A stretch of 64,000 nucleotides of DNA from GCA-002704185 sp902588515 (GCA_902588515.1 CACIPP010000001.1:124001-188000); one strand, 5' to 3'. Positions 18,081 to 26,983 are shown, counted from the stretch's first letter. Notes: generated from the sequence alone by a model not told the origin. Numbers and translations are program-made.

Positions 18081-18854
18081 CTAGAAATTATCCTTTAATT
18101 CCCTTAATTTAGTGAATACTTCTTCACTCTCTGCATTTTTCATATTTATATGATTTTTTATATCTTGATTATCACATCTAAAAAAGATGTTAGTTTCCTT
18201 TTCTAGCTGCACAGTAGTTGGTATAGTAGGAATATTTTCTTTTCTTAAGGATAAAATATTCTGAGATCTTTTTGACAATTCTTTATTACTTTTATCAAAT
18301 TCTAAACAAAATTTACTATTTGAAATAGTATATTCATGACCAGAGTATATTTTAGTATCATTACTGAGATTTTTAATTTTAATTACAGACTCATGCATTT
18401 CTTTAGCCGATCCTTCAAAAATTCGACCGCAGCCCATTGGGAATACAATATCTCCGACAAATGCCAATTTATTTTTTTGAAAATGGTAGAAAACATGCCC
18501 AGATGTATGGCCTGGTGCATGCTCAATTTTTACAGTCTCGCTCCCAAATTTCCAAGTTTCATGATTTTTCAATTTTATATCAATACCTGGAATTCTATTC
18601 GAGTCTTCTTCAAAACCAATAATTTCACAGTTATAAATTTTTTTAAGTTCTAAATTTCCGTCAACATGATCTGAATGATGATGGGTACTTAGTATAAAAT
18701 CTAGATTAAGATTTGACTTATTTAAAAAAGTAGTAATTGGTTCAACAACAGGCGGGTCAACAGCAATGACTTTATTATTAGATTTATCATGAATTAAGTA
18801 AGTATAATTATCGCTTAAGCATGGTATTATAGTTACATTTAGGATATTCATCAA
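18081..18854 (-). CDS. gloB: hydroxyacylglutathione hydrolase (glyoxalase II)
   Basis: GloB hydrolyses S-lactoylglutathione, the second step of methylglyoxal removal. It has a metallo-beta-lactamase fold: the start ILNVTIIPCLSDNYTYLIHD is typical of glyoxalase II, THHHSDHVDGN is the metal-binding box, and APGHTSGHVFYHF and CGRIFEGSA with SGHEYTISN supply the other ligands and the substrate site. Length is 257 residues. A second ATG one codon later is equally possible as the start. The next gene downstream on this strand is obtained after the 66-base rplU leader region. Confidence 0.94.
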   Translation of the reverse strand: MMNILNVTIIPCLSDNYTYLIHDKSNNKVIAVDPPVVEPITTFLNKSNLNLDFILSTHHHSDHVDGNLELKKIYNCEIIGFEEDSNRIPGIDIKLKNHETWKFGSETVKIEHAPGHTSGHVFYHFQKNKLAFVGDIVFPMGCGRIFEGSAKEMHESVIKIKNLSNDTKIYSGHEYTISNSKFCLEFDKSNKELSKRSQNILSLRKENIPTIPTTVQLEKETNIFFRCDNQDIKNHINMKNAESEEVFTKLRELKDNF

Positions 18855-18898
18855 AATATTTCACGCATTTATTATAATTTGTAAATCTTTCAAATAAT

Positions 18899-19510
18899 TT
18901 ATTTAGTAATTAAAAATACACCTATTTCTGATATTAAATTTTTTATATTTAAATTACTATAATTAATATCACTAAATTTGTTGGTTGTAACAGATATTGA
19001 TTTCAAAATGCGTATCTTATCCATTTCACACAAAAAATAAAAATCTTTAATTGTGCTCATATGTAAATTTGGTGTATCAAACCAGTTATAGGGGAGCGTT
19101 TTAGTTATTGGCATTTTTCCTTTTAAAAGAAGATTTAATCTTACCTTCCAATATCCAAAATTGGGTATTGTAATTACTGCTTTATTAGCAATTCTTAGTA
19201 AATCGTTTAAAACTTTTCTCGGATTATAAAATTGTTGAAGTGATTGATTTAAGATTGCAAAATCAAATGAATTATCCGGATAATTTATTAAGTCTTTCTC
19301 TGCATCACCTTCTATCACTGCAAGGCCCTTAGATAGACATTCTGTAACCTTTTTTTGATTGATTTCAATACCTCTACCATTAATGTTTTTATTTTTTTTT
19401 AAAATTAAGAGTAAGTTTCCATCGCCGCATCCTACATCAAGAACTCTAGATTTAGCTTCAATTAAATTTAAAAGTACGTTATCTTCAATTTTCATTTTTA
19501 AAATCCTCAT
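18899..19510 (-). CDS. metW: methionine biosynthesis methyltransferase-like protein MetW
   Basis: MetW is a SAM-methyltransferase-fold protein that accompanies MetX; it is needed for efficient homoserine acylation in several bacteria, though its biochemical role is unsettled. SAM-binding motif I is visible in SRVLDVGCGDGNLLLIL, and LINYPDNSFDFAILNQSLQQ and PNFGYWKVRLNLLLKGKMP match MetW closely. Length is 203 residues. It overlaps the 3' end of metX by 26 bases, which supports coexpression and probably coupled translation. Confidence 0.92.
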   Translation of the reverse strand: MRILKMKIEDNVLLNLIEAKSRVLDVGCGDGNLLLILKKNKNINGRGIEINQKKVTECLSKGLAVIEGDAEKDLINYPDNSFDFAILNQSLQQFYNPRKVLNDLLRIANKAVITIPNFGYWKVRLNLLLKGKMPITKTLPYNWFDTPNLHMSTIKDFYFLCEMDKIRILKSISVTTNKFSDINYSNLNIKNLISEIGVFLITK

Positions 19511-20618
19511 AACTAGACTCTAGAAATCCCTTTAATGTTTCTAAAAACTTTGGCTCATTAACTAAAAACGAGTCGTGGCCATTATTAGTTACAATATTCA
19601 CAAAACTAACCTCCGCACCTATAGAATTTAATGCAATTACGATTTTTTTGCTTTCACTTGTTGGATATAACCAATCAGTACTAAATGATATAATACAATA
19701 TTTTATATTAGAATCTTTAAATGCTAAAGATAAGTTACCATTATTTTCTTTATACAAATCAAAATAATCCATCGCTCTTGTAATATATAAATAGGAATTT
19801 GCATCAAATCTATCTACGAAAGAATACCCTTGATATTTTAAATAACTCTCAACCTGAAAATCAGCATCAAATGAAAATTGTAAACCTTTGTCTTCTTGCA
19901 ATTTTCTTCCAAATTTATTTTGTAATCCTTGCTCTGATAAATAACTTATATGTCCTGCCATTCTTGCGATTGCCAAACCTTTTCTTGGTACTTTACCAGA
20001 TGATATATAATTACCTGAATCCCATTCTGGATCGGCCATTATTGCCTGACGAGCTAATTCATTAAAAGCAATGTTTTGTGCTGAATGACTCGCGGCACAA
20101 GCAATTGGAACTGCAGTAAACGTTCTATCTGGATAAAGTGAACAAAATTGAAGTGCTTGCATACCACCCATTGAACCGCCAAGAACAGATAATGTTTTCT
20201 TAATACCAAGATGGTCTAACAAATAAGCTTGAGCTTTAACCATATCTTTAATTGTAATTACCGGAAAACTTAGACCATATGGCCTTCCTGTTTCTTTACA
20301 AATTTCTTTTGGACCTGTACTACCCATACAACCACCAATCACATTAGCACAGATAACAAAATATTTTTTTGTATCAATTGGTTTATTTTCTCCTACTACT
20401 AAGTTCCACCAACCCTCTTTACCTGTGACTTTGTTGGTTCCTGTTACAAATTGATCCCCAGACAAAGCATGAAAAACTAAAATTGCATTTGTTTTTTTCT
20501 CGTCTAGTTTTCCATATGTTTCAAATGCAATTTCAAACTTATCTAGCTGAACACCGCAGTCTAATAGAAGTTTCTTATTTATTGTTAATTTATTTATGTT
20601 TTCAAAATTTAGTTTCAT
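19485..20618 (-). CDS. metX: homoserine O-acyltransferase
   Basis: MetX acylates homoserine (acetyl-CoA in most members) as the first committed step to methionine. The alpha/beta hydrolase fold shows the nucleophile in VLGGSMGGMQAL, CANVIGGCMGSTGP near residue 95, and the C-terminal acid and His in STDWLYPTSE and NNGHDSFLV. Length is 377 residues. The ATG at 20618 is the first possible start, because a stop codon lies in frame 6 bases upstream. It is preceded by a hairpin and a SAM-II/SAM-V-like riboswitch, and followed by metW. Confidence 0.95.
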   Translation of the reverse strand: MKLNFENINKLTINKKLLLDCGVQLDKFEIAFETYGKLDEKKTNAILVFHALSGDQFVTGTNKVTGKEGWWNLVVGENKPIDTKKYFVICANVIGGCMGSTGPKEICKETGRPYGLSFPVITIKDMVKAQAYLLDHLGIKKTLSVLGGSMGGMQALQFCSLYPDRTFTAVPIACAASHSAQNIAFNELARQAIMADPEWDSGNYISSGKVPRKGLAIARMAGHISYLSEQGLQNKFGRKLQEDKGLQFSFDADFQVESYLKYQGYSFVDRFDANSYLYITRAMDYFDLYKENNGNLSLAFKDSNIKYCIISFSTDWLYPTSESKKIVIALNSIGAEVSFVNIVTNNGHDSFLVNEPKFLETLKGFLESSYEDFKNEN

Positions 20619-20623
20619 TCTTT

Positions 20624-20645
20624 AAATCGTATAATATTACGATTT
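20624..20645 (-). other. hairpin between riboswitch and metX start
   Basis: The minus-strand RNA contains a perfect 8-base inverted repeat (AAATCGTA with TACGATTT) around a 6-base loop. It starts directly after the GGG that ends the riboswitch core and stops 5 bases before the metX ATG. There is no U-tract after it, so it is unlikely to be an intrinsic terminator. Folding would bring the AAAAGGG of the riboswitch close to the start codon, which may let it act as the Shine-Dalgarno sequence. That function is inferred. Confidence 0.5.
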
Positions 20646-20690
20646 CCCTTTTAGCAGTTTATGCCCGCAATTTGGCTAAATCGGCGCTTG
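20646..20690 (-). promoter_or_regulatory. SAM-II/SAM-V-like riboswitch upstream of metX
   Basis: Read on the minus strand, the core shows GATTTAGCC, then TTGC, then ATAAA, and finally GCTAAAAGGG, in the order and spacing class of the SAM-II aptamer found before metX/metA in alphaproteobacteria and of the related SAM-V in marine bacteria. The GCC in the loop can pair with the GG near the 3' end as the pseudoknot, hiding the purine-rich AGGG. The P1 stem is poor: GCGCC can meet GGGC only with a bulged G. S-adenosylmethionine binding would repress metX translation. A covariance-model search would settle the subclass. Confidence 0.65.
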
Positions 20691-20693
20691 CAT

Positions 20694-20722
20694 GTTGTAC
20701 TAAAAGGCAAAAATATTGTCAA
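20694..20722 (-). promoter_or_regulatory. putative promoter of metX
   Basis: A perfect TTGACA -35 box (20717-20722, minus strand) is 17 bases from a TACAAC -10 box (20694-20699). The predicted start falls near 20687, just at the 5' edge of the riboswitch core. The transcript would therefore begin with the aptamer and have almost no extra leader. Confidence 0.6.
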
Positions 20723-20777
20723 ACTATCTTAAATTTTACAGCAATGAATAAGTAATATATTAAGACATAAAATAATC

Positions 20778-21854
20778 ATGAAGTTACCTACGCCAAAAAA
20801 TATACATATTGATAGCTATTCATCTGGATTATCTAGAATAGTCGATAGCGCTAATTTAATTAAATTATCTCAGAACGAGACTCCGCTTGGACCGTGTTCT
20901 GAGGTATCCAAAATTATAAAAAAAAGTTTGACTAATATTTCACGATACCCTGATGGCAACTCAAGTTTATTAAGAGAAAAATTAAGTAAAAAATTTAAAT
21001 TAGAAAAAGATCAAATAATTATTGGATGTGGGTCTGATGAGATAATTAGTTTAGTTTGCCAAGGATTTTTAGAGAAAGATGATGAGGTTATTCTAAGTGA
21101 AAACTCTTTTTTAATGTACAGAATTTATGCCCAGATCAATGGTGCAAAAGTCATATTTTCGAAAGAAAAAGATAATACATTTGATATAGAGGAAACTATT
21201 AAATCTATAACAAATAGAACTAAAATAATTTTTATTGCAAATCCAAATAATCCAACTGGTACATATTTGAACAAAGAAGATATTTTAAAATTAAGATCAC
21301 TTATCCCAAGTCATATATTATTAATGATAGATGATGCCTATGCAGAATTTATGATTAATAAAGATTTTAGATCTGGTCTAGATTTGTTTAAAGATTTTAA
21401 TAATGTAATTGTTTGTAGAACATTTTCTAAAATATATGGCATAGCTAATTTAAGACTCGGCTGGGGTTACAGTTCAAAAGAAATAATAAAATCTCTTAAT
21501 TTGATAAGACCGCCATTCAATATTTCAGGTGTAACGCAAGAAGCTGGAGTGGCTTCACTAACTAATCAAAAATGGCTAAATAAAAATATTAAGCATAATG
21601 CTAAATGGTCAAAAATTTTCTATAAAAAATTATTAGAAAAGAAATTTAAAATTAATATGCCTTGTGCAAATTTTTTTTTGATGAATTGCGATAATCTGAA
21701 ATTTAATTCAGATGAAGTTTTTAATATATTTTTAAAACACAATATTTTATTGAGAAAAATGATTGCGTATGGAATAAAAAACTCTTTAAGAGTATCAATT
21801 GGAAATGATAAAGAAAATAAAAAATTTTTAAAAATATTAGAGAATAAAATTTAA
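20778..21854 (+). CDS. hisC: histidinol-phosphate aminotransferase
   Basis: A PLP-dependent class II aminotransferase. Signs are LSQNETPLGP, RYPDGNSSLLREKLS, GCGSDEIISLV, FIANPNNPTGTY and DDAYAEF, with the PLP lysine in RTFSKIYGIANLRLGWG. The C-terminal LRVSIGNDKENKKFL has the substrate arginine. Length is 358 residues. It is followed one base later by tyrA and not by his genes. That context, common in alphaproteobacteria, suggests it also transaminates prephenate or aromatic keto acids. Confidence 0.92.
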   Translation: MKLPTPKNIHIDSYSSGLSRIVDSANLIKLSQNETPLGPCSEVSKIIKKSLTNISRYPDGNSSLLREKLSKKFKLEKDQIIIGCGSDEIISLVCQGFLEKDDEVILSENSFLMYRIYAQINGAKVIFSKEKDNTFDIEETIKSITNRTKIIFIANPNNPTGTYLNKEDILKLRSLIPSHILLMIDDAYAEFMINKDFRSGLDLFKDFNNVIVCRTFSKIYGIANLRLGWGYSSKEIIKSLNLIRPPFNISGVTQEAGVASLTNQKWLNKNIKHNAKWSKIFYKKLLEKKFKINMPCANFFLMNCDNLKFNSDEVFNIFLKHNILLRKMIAYGIKNSLRVSIGNDKENKKFLKILENKI

Positions 21855-21855
21855 G

Positions 21856-22761
21856 ATGAAAAATATAACAATAATTGGTATTGGGCTCATAGGTTCATCA
21901 ATTGCAAGAGATATAAGAGACAAAAATAAAGACGTTATTATTAATATTGTTGATAATTCAAATACGGCCTTAGAAAAATCTAAAAAATTAAATTTAGGTA
22001 ACAATTATTTTGAGAAGATGTCTATATTTATAGATAAAACTGAAATAATTTTTATCTGCACGCCAATTAGTGCTTACAAATCTTTATTTGAGGAATTAAA
22101 AAAATTTAAGCTTAGTAATGAAACAGTTATAACTGATGTTGGCTCTTGTAAAACTGAAGTAATAAAAGATGCTCAAAATATATTTACTAAAAATATAAAA
22201 TTTGTTCCTGCACACCCTATTGCGGGTACAGAACAAAGTGGTCCCGAGTCCGGCTTTAAAGGTTTATTTAATAATAAATGGTTAATAATAACACCATGTA
22301 AAAATTCTGATGACAAAAGTATTAAAGTTATTTCTAATTTATGGAAATCATTTGGTAGCAAAATTCAAATAATGGATATGAATGATCACGACTCCATTAT
22401 GGCTATTACAAGTCATATCCCTCATATTATTGCATATAACATAGTAGGCACCGCTTCCGAATTAGAAGATAATCTTAAAGAGGAGGTAATTAAATATAGC
22501 GCAAGTGGTTTTAGAGATTTTACGCGAATTGCTTCATCAGATCCTACAATGTGGAGAGACATCATACTTAGTAACAAGAAACCAATACTAAAAATGTTAG
22601 AGAAATTTGAAAAAGATTTGAACGGATTGAAAAATGCAATTGTAAATGATGATAAGGAAAAATTATTTAATATTTTTGATAAAACTAGAGATATTAGGAA
22701 ACGAATTATTGAGGAAGGTCAAGATGTTAAGGAACCAAATTTTGGACGAAAAAATCAATAA
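21856..22761 (+). CDS. tyrA: prephenate/arogenate dehydrogenase
   Basis: TyrA oxidatively decarboxylates prephenate or arogenate on the way to tyrosine. The NAD(P)-binding motif IIGIGLIGSSIARDI is at about residues 5-19. VPAHPIAGTEQSGPESG carries the catalytic His, and ITSHIPHIIAYNIV and SGFRDFTRIASSDPTMWRDI match the C-terminal dimer domain. Length is 301 residues, with no fused chorismate mutase. The tight link to hisC favours a shared tyrosine route. Its stop overlaps the convergent acyltransferase gene by 7 bases. Confidence 0.93.
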   Translation: MKNITIIGIGLIGSSIARDIRDKNKDVIINIVDNSNTALEKSKKLNLGNNYFEKMSIFIDKTEIIFICTPISAYKSLFEELKKFKLSNETVITDVGSCKTEVIKDAQNIFTKNIKFVPAHPIAGTEQSGPESGFKGLFNNKWLIITPCKNSDDKSIKVISNLWKSFGSKIQIMDMNDHDSIMAITSHIPHIIAYNIVGTASELEDNLKEEVIKYSASGFRDFTRIASSDPTMWRDIILSNKKPILKMLEKFEKDLNGLKNAIVNDDKEKLFNIFDKTRDIRKRIIEEGQDVKEPNFGRKNQ

Positions 22762-23447
22762 TGAATTTTATTAGATAATTGCTTTAAAAAGTCATCATTT
22801 TCCAGTCCTTCTAAAATAGGTTCTTTAAAAATTATTTTGATATTAGACGCGTACTTCATGAAGCTATTCCTTGGCCAAAAATTTCCAGAATTAAGATAAA
22901 CTGGAATACATGGAATATTCAAACTTTTATATATTTTGTAAACACCCTTTTTTATTGGATACTCCTGGTCTGCTTTAACTCTTGTACCATGGGGGAATAT
23001 GATTAATTTTCTTTTTTTTATTAATACATTATGAGAAATTCTCTTATAAAAATTTAAATTTTTTTTAGTAACTTTTTCTCTTTCAATTGGAACATAACCA
23101 AGTTTTTTTAAATATAAATTATACAGAGGTATAAATAATAGTTCTTTCTTAATAACAAAAAAAGCGTCTGGCACTAGATAATTAAATACAAATGTTTCAA
23201 ACATGGATTGGTGCGCACTAGCTATTATGTAATTTTTATATTTATGGAGATTTTCAAGGCCCGATATTTCAATTTTTATATTATAAAGTAATTTTGATAT
23301 AAAAATAAAATACCAACCTAAAAAATAAACCAACTTTGAAAGAAATTGTTTTCTAGGCAAAAATAAAAGAGGCAATGAAATGATACATGTAATCGCAATC
23401 ATTACAAAGATACAAATATTGAATATAAAAGATTGGATTAATTTCAC
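22755..23447 (-). CDS. plsC: 1-acyl-sn-glycerol-3-phosphate acyltransferase
   Basis: This enzyme acylates lysophosphatidate to phosphatidate in membrane lipid synthesis. The catalytic H-x4-acid motif reads SAHQSMFETF, with Glu in place of the usual Asp, a variant also known in HQSTWE-type members. FVIKKELLFIPLYNLYLKKLGYVPIER and FPHGTRVKADQ are the glycerophosphate-binding blocks. One N-terminal membrane segment is visible at about residues 10-30. Length is 230 residues. It lies 2 bases after lysA on the same strand. Confidence 0.92.
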   Translation of the reverse strand: MKLIQSFIFNICIFVMIAITCIISLPLLFLPRKQFLSKLVYFLGWYFIFISKLLYNIKIEISGLENLHKYKNYIIASAHQSMFETFVFNYLVPDAFFVIKKELLFIPLYNLYLKKLGYVPIEREKVTKKNLNFYKRISHNVLIKKRKLIIFPHGTRVKADQEYPIKKGVYKIYKSLNIPCIPVYLNSGNFWPRNSFMKYASNIKIIFKEPILEGLENDDFLKQLSNKIHY

Positions 23448-23449
23448 GT

Positions 23450-24679
23450 TTACGATATTTGATTTATATTTTGTCTTTTTCTTATAATTAAAATTTTGTT
23501 GTTTTTAATCAATAACTCTGCAATTAAAGGTCTCATATTGTAATTTGATGATAGGCTTCTACCGTAAGCACCAGTATTCGTAATACATATATAGTCACTT
23601 TCTTCCAGTTTGGAGAACTTCTTATATTCACCAAATTTATCACTACTTTCACAAATTGGACCAACGAATTCTATTTTGGACTTAATTTCATTTCTACGAA
23701 ATATGGGTAATATTGTATGATTTGCATCATATAAAGCAGTTCTAATCAAATCATTCATTGCTGCATCTGTTACTATAAACTTCTTTTTGGCTCCTTCTTT
23801 TATGTAAATAATTTTGGATATAATAATGCCAACATTACCACTTAAAAAACGTCCAGGTTCGAATATTATTTTTACATTGTTCTTTTTCTTAAAATTATAA
23901 ACATTATTAGCATATTTTTTTAGGGGAAATTTGGTTTCCTTAAAGTTATACGGAATACTCATGCCTCCTCCTAAATCAACGTAGCTAATTTTGATATTAA
24001 CTTTCTTTAAATCAGCTATGGTTTTGTTTAAAAAATTAAGGCAATTATTAAATGGAAAAACTTCTTTAATTTGACTGCCAATATGAACAGTTAACGCTGA
24101 TATTTCAATAAAATCGCTATTTTTAAAATTCGTAATTACTTTTTTAAACTCTAATTTTGATAATCCAAACTTATCTTTGTCGTTGCCAGTAGATATTTTA
24201 CTATGAGTTTTTGCATTAATGTTTGGGTTTAGCCTTAAACCAATTTTTGTTTTCAATTTCATTTTTTTTGATAAAGAATTAATCAACTTCACTTCACTAA
24301 ATGACTCACAGTTTATTAAAAAAATCTTCTTTGATATTGCATATCTTAACTCTTCAACTGTTTTACCTACTCCTGAAAAAACTATTTTATTTGGTTTGAT
24401 ATTTGATTTTAAAGCCAACTTTAGCTCTCCTATAGATACTACATCCGCGCCTATTCCTAATTCAGCGTATTCCTTAATTATTTTTTGGTTCGAGTTTGAT
24501 TTTAAAGAAAAACAAATTAATGGATTTGTTTTATTAAAAGTTTTTTTAAAATAACCAACGTTTGTTTTTAATTGATTATAAGAGTATAAATAAAAAGGTG
24601 TTTTATTTTTTTTAGCAAGTATATCCAAAGAATAATTATTCCAGAGGAGCTTGTTGCCCTTAAAACGAAAATTTTCCAT
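23450..24679 (-). CDS. lysA: diaminopimelate decarboxylase
   Basis: LysA decarboxylates meso-diaminopimelate to lysine. The PLP lysine is Lys60 in CFSLKSNSNQKI. GIGADVVSIGEL, VHIGSQI, YVDLGGGMSIPY, FEPGRFLSGNVG and the C-terminal CESSDKFGEY with NTGAYG complete the alanine racemase-like fold and the active-site cysteine. Length is 409 residues. Its ATG overlaps the stop of the small lipoprotein gene by one base (TAATG), so translation is likely coupled in argH-lptM-lysA-plsC. Confidence 0.95.
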   Translation of the reverse strand: MENFRFKGNKLLWNNYSLDILAKKNKTPFYLYSYNQLKTNVGYFKKTFNKTNPLICFSLKSNSNQKIIKEYAELGIGADVVSIGELKLALKSNIKPNKIVFSGVGKTVEELRYAISKKIFLINCESFSEVKLINSLSKKMKLKTKIGLRLNPNINAKTHSKISTGNDKDKFGLSKLEFKKVITNFKNSDFIEISALTVHIGSQIKEVFPFNNCLNFLNKTIADLKKVNIKISYVDLGGGMSIPYNFKETKFPLKKYANNVYNFKKKNNVKIIFEPGRFLSGNVGIIISKIIYIKEGAKKKFIVTDAAMNDLIRTALYDANHTILPIFRRNEIKSKIEFVGPICESSDKFGEYKKFSKLEESDYICITNTGAYGRSLSSNYNMRPLIAELLIKNNKILIIRKRQNINQIS

Positions 24680-24795
24680 TATACTTTATAGTGGTGGTTG
24701 ATTGTTTGTTTTTTATATTCTGGCGGACCTTTTTTGCCACAGCCAGGTATTAGAAAAAGTATTACTAAAATATAAATAAATCCCACTAATTTCAT
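24679..24795 (-). CDS. lptM: LptM-type small lipoprotein
   Basis: A 38-residue protein. An N-terminal hydrophobic segment (VGFIYILVILFLIPGC) ends in a lipobox with the lipidated Cys19, followed by GKKGPPEY, the CGxKGP signature of the YifL/LptM family. In E. coli LptM helps the LPS translocon LptD mature. Placement between argH and lysA is typical for alphaproteobacteria. It overlaps argH by 4 bases (ATGA) and lysA by 1. It is close to the minimum length of the family. Confidence 0.85.
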   Translation of the reverse strand: MKLVGFIYILVILFLIPGCGKKGPPEYKKQTINHHYKV

Positions 24796-26183
24796 CTTAA
24801 CTCCTTTAAAGTTTTATTAATCATTTTAATAACATTCTGTTTACTTGTACCACCAAAAGATTTCTTAGAATTTACAGAATTCTCAACTTTTAAAACATTT
24901 AATACATTTGAATCAAAATTATTGTAAACTTTTTTAATATGTTCAAACTTTAGCTCATTTAAAGTCAGATTTAGTTTTTCAGCAATATTTACTAGCATTG
25001 CAGATTTTTTGTGTGCCTCTCTAAAACTTACTCCTTTTTTAACAAGGTACTCGGCAAAATCTGTAGCTGTTGTAAAACCTTTAAGGCTATAATTATACAT
25101 TTTTTTTCTATTCGGCTTCATTGCTTTTATTAAATTAGAAGTTAATTTTAAATTATTTGATAAATTATTATAACATTCAAAAACAATTTTTTTATCGTCC
25201 TGCATGTCTTTAAAATAACTAAGAGGAAGGCCTTTCATAATTATAAAAAATGAATTTAAACCAGATATGATCACACCAGTCTTTCCTCTGATTATTTCAG
25301 CTGAATCAGGATTTTTTTTCTGAGGCATCATAGATGATCCAGTTAACATATCATCGTTTATAGTAATCATATCCACTAGGTCAGAATTCCAAATAATTAA
25401 TTCCTCTGCAAATCTTGATAAGTGCATTGCATTTACACTGCAAACAAATAAAAACTCTAAGACATAATCTCTATCTGAAACTGCGTCCATAGAGTTAGAT
25501 GTTGGTTTAGTAAAATTTAATTTTTTTGAGGTGTAGTTTCTATCGATGTTTATACTAGTTCCTGCTAATGCTCCAGAACCCAATGGATTCTCAGAAGTAT
25601 TCAATATTAAATTGTCAATCTTTTTTAAATCTCTTTTTAACATTTCTACATATGCAAGCATATAATGAGAAAATAATACTGGCTGAGCATTTTTTAAATG
25701 AGTAAAACCTGGCATGATAACATCAATATTTTTCTTCGCTGAAAAAACTAAATTATACATAACTTTTTTTATGTCTAGTTTTAAACTTTTGGCAGATTTA
25801 ATAATCCATAATCTAAAATCTGTAGTGACTTGATCATTTCTTGATCTAGCGGTGTGCAAATAGCCAGCGTCAGGTCCAATTAATTCAAATAATCTATTTT
25901 CTATATTTAAATGAATATCCTCATGTTTTTTACTGAATTTAAATTTTTTACTTTTAATTTCTCTTCTAATTTTTTCTAGACAATTAATGATTTTTTTTGA
26001 AATTCTTGTCGGTATAACTCTTTGTTTAGCTAACATCTTGCAGTGAATAATAGATGCGTCAATATCTTCACTATAAAGTTCTTTATCTACATCAATAGAT
26101 GCATTTGTTTCTAATAAGATATTATTAGTTTTACCTTTCATTCTTTTACCCCAAACGGTATTATGATTTAATTTTTTTTTCAT
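24792..26183 (-). CDS. argH: argininosuccinate lyase
   Basis: ArgH splits argininosuccinate to arginine and fumarate. Family motifs are plain: EDIHLNIENRL, LHTARSRNDQVTTDFRLW, the signature TGSSMMPQKKNPDSAEIIRG with the catalytic flexible loop, and YSLKGFTTATDFAEYL. Length is 463 residues. It is divergent from the TlpA-like gene, with only 11 bases between the two starts, so their promoters must overlap each other's 5' ends. It heads the argH-lptM-lysA run. Confidence 0.96.
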   Translation of the reverse strand: MKKKLNHNTVWGKRMKGKTNNILLETNASIDVDKELYSEDIDASIIHCKMLAKQRVIPTRISKKIINCLEKIRREIKSKKFKFSKKHEDIHLNIENRLFELIGPDAGYLHTARSRNDQVTTDFRLWIIKSAKSLKLDIKKVMYNLVFSAKKNIDVIMPGFTHLKNAQPVLFSHYMLAYVEMLKRDLKKIDNLILNTSENPLGSGALAGTSINIDRNYTSKKLNFTKPTSNSMDAVSDRDYVLEFLFVCSVNAMHLSRFAEELIIWNSDLVDMITINDDMLTGSSMMPQKKNPDSAEIIRGKTGVIISGLNSFFIIMKGLPLSYFKDMQDDKKIVFECYNNLSNNLKLTSNLIKAMKPNRKKMYNYSLKGFTTATDFAEYLVKKGVSFREAHKKSAMLVNIAEKLNLTLNELKFEHIKKVYNNFDSNVLNVLKVENSVNSKKSFGGTSKQNVIKMINKTLKELR

Positions 26184-26194
26184 TAATATTTCTT

Positions 26195-26737
26195 ATGAAT
26201 ATTATTATAAAACACTTAATTAGTTTATTTCTTTACACAATATTTTTTAATTATTCCAACATTTCTTTATCAAAAGAGCATTTTGATAGTAGCCTTAAAA
26301 ATATGATTATTCATAGTAAAAGCAAGGATTTTCCTACATTAAATGTAAAAGATAGTACAGGCAGAGATATCAAAATTAATAAGTATAACAAAAGGTTTAC
26401 TTTAATTAATTTTTGGGCAACTTGGTGTGCTCCTTGTGTTGAAGAATTACCTTCTTTAGATAAATTAGTAACAAAATTTGGAGAAAATAATATTAAAATT
26501 ATTGCAATAAATGTTGAAAAAATAAAAAAAGAAAAAGCTGTAAATTTTCTAGAAAATCTTAAAATAAAAAATTTTACTACTTATTTCGATGACAAATTTG
26601 AAGTTGCAAAATTATTAAAACTTAGAGGAATACCAATCACTATAATTATAAACAGCGAAGGTAAAGAAATTGCAAGAGTTGTAGGATCACTAGAATTTGA
26701 TAGTAAAATATTTATTGATAAACTAGATCAGTTATAG
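26195..26737 (+). CDS. TlpA-like periplasmic thiol:disulfide oxidoreductase
   Basis: A thioredoxin-fold protein of the TlpA/ResA type that reduces disulfides outside the membrane, often for cytochrome c or cytochrome oxidase maturation. An N-terminal signal anchor covers about residues 4-25. The AhpC/TSA-like domain begins with FPTLNVKDSTGRDIKI, the active site is FWATWCAPCVEELP and the cis-proline loop is LRGIPITIIINSEGKEI. Length is 180 residues. Its stop abuts that of the convergent HIG1 protein gene. The position next to argH is a common alphaproteobacterial arrangement. Confidence 0.9.
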   Translation: MNIIIKHLISLFLYTIFFNYSNISLSKEHFDSSLKNMIIHSKSKDFPTLNVKDSTGRDIKINKYNKRFTLINFWATWCAPCVEELPSLDKLVTKFGENNIKIIAINVEKIKKEKAVNFLENLKIKNFTTYFDDKFEVAKLLKLRGIPITIIINSEGKEIARVVGSLEFDSKIFIDKLDQL

Positions 26738-26941
26738 TTATTTACCGTAAATATAGGCGAGACTCATCAAAATAATTATAGCACAAAATTGAAGGAAAAC
26801 CCTCATTTGCATAAGCTTATTACTTTTTTTCTTTTCATTTATATCACCGCCTGAAAAGAAAGATTTAAGCCCCCTTATTAAAACAATTGTAACAGCTAGG
26901 ATTGCAATTATTGCTATAAAACTTAATGAGTTTTCAGACAT
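26738..26941 (-). CDS. HIG1-domain small membrane protein
   Basis: A 67-residue protein with two membrane segments (about residues 8-25 and 47-64) joined by a basic loop containing KKSNKLMQMRVFLQFCAII. The SNKLMQMRV-LQ pattern marks the hypoxia-induced HIG1 domain, whose mitochondrial members associate with cytochrome oxidase and respiratory supercomplexes. A role beside cytochrome oxidase is inferred from that homology. It is divergent from an esterase gene and convergent with the TlpA-like gene. Confidence 0.8.
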   Translation of the reverse strand: MSENSLSFIAIIAILAVTIVLIRGLKSFFSGGDINEKKKSNKLMQMRVFLQFCAIIILMSLAYIYGK

Positions 26942-26983
26942 AACTTGTACTTAACACAAAATATTTATATTTGTAATAAAATT

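Noticed and set aside
22755..23447. Loss of the catalytic Asp in the PlsC motif as a sign of inactivity
   Set aside because: The HQSMFE form with Glu corresponds to the HQSTWE-type variant found in functional bacterial acyltransferases, and the other motifs are intact.
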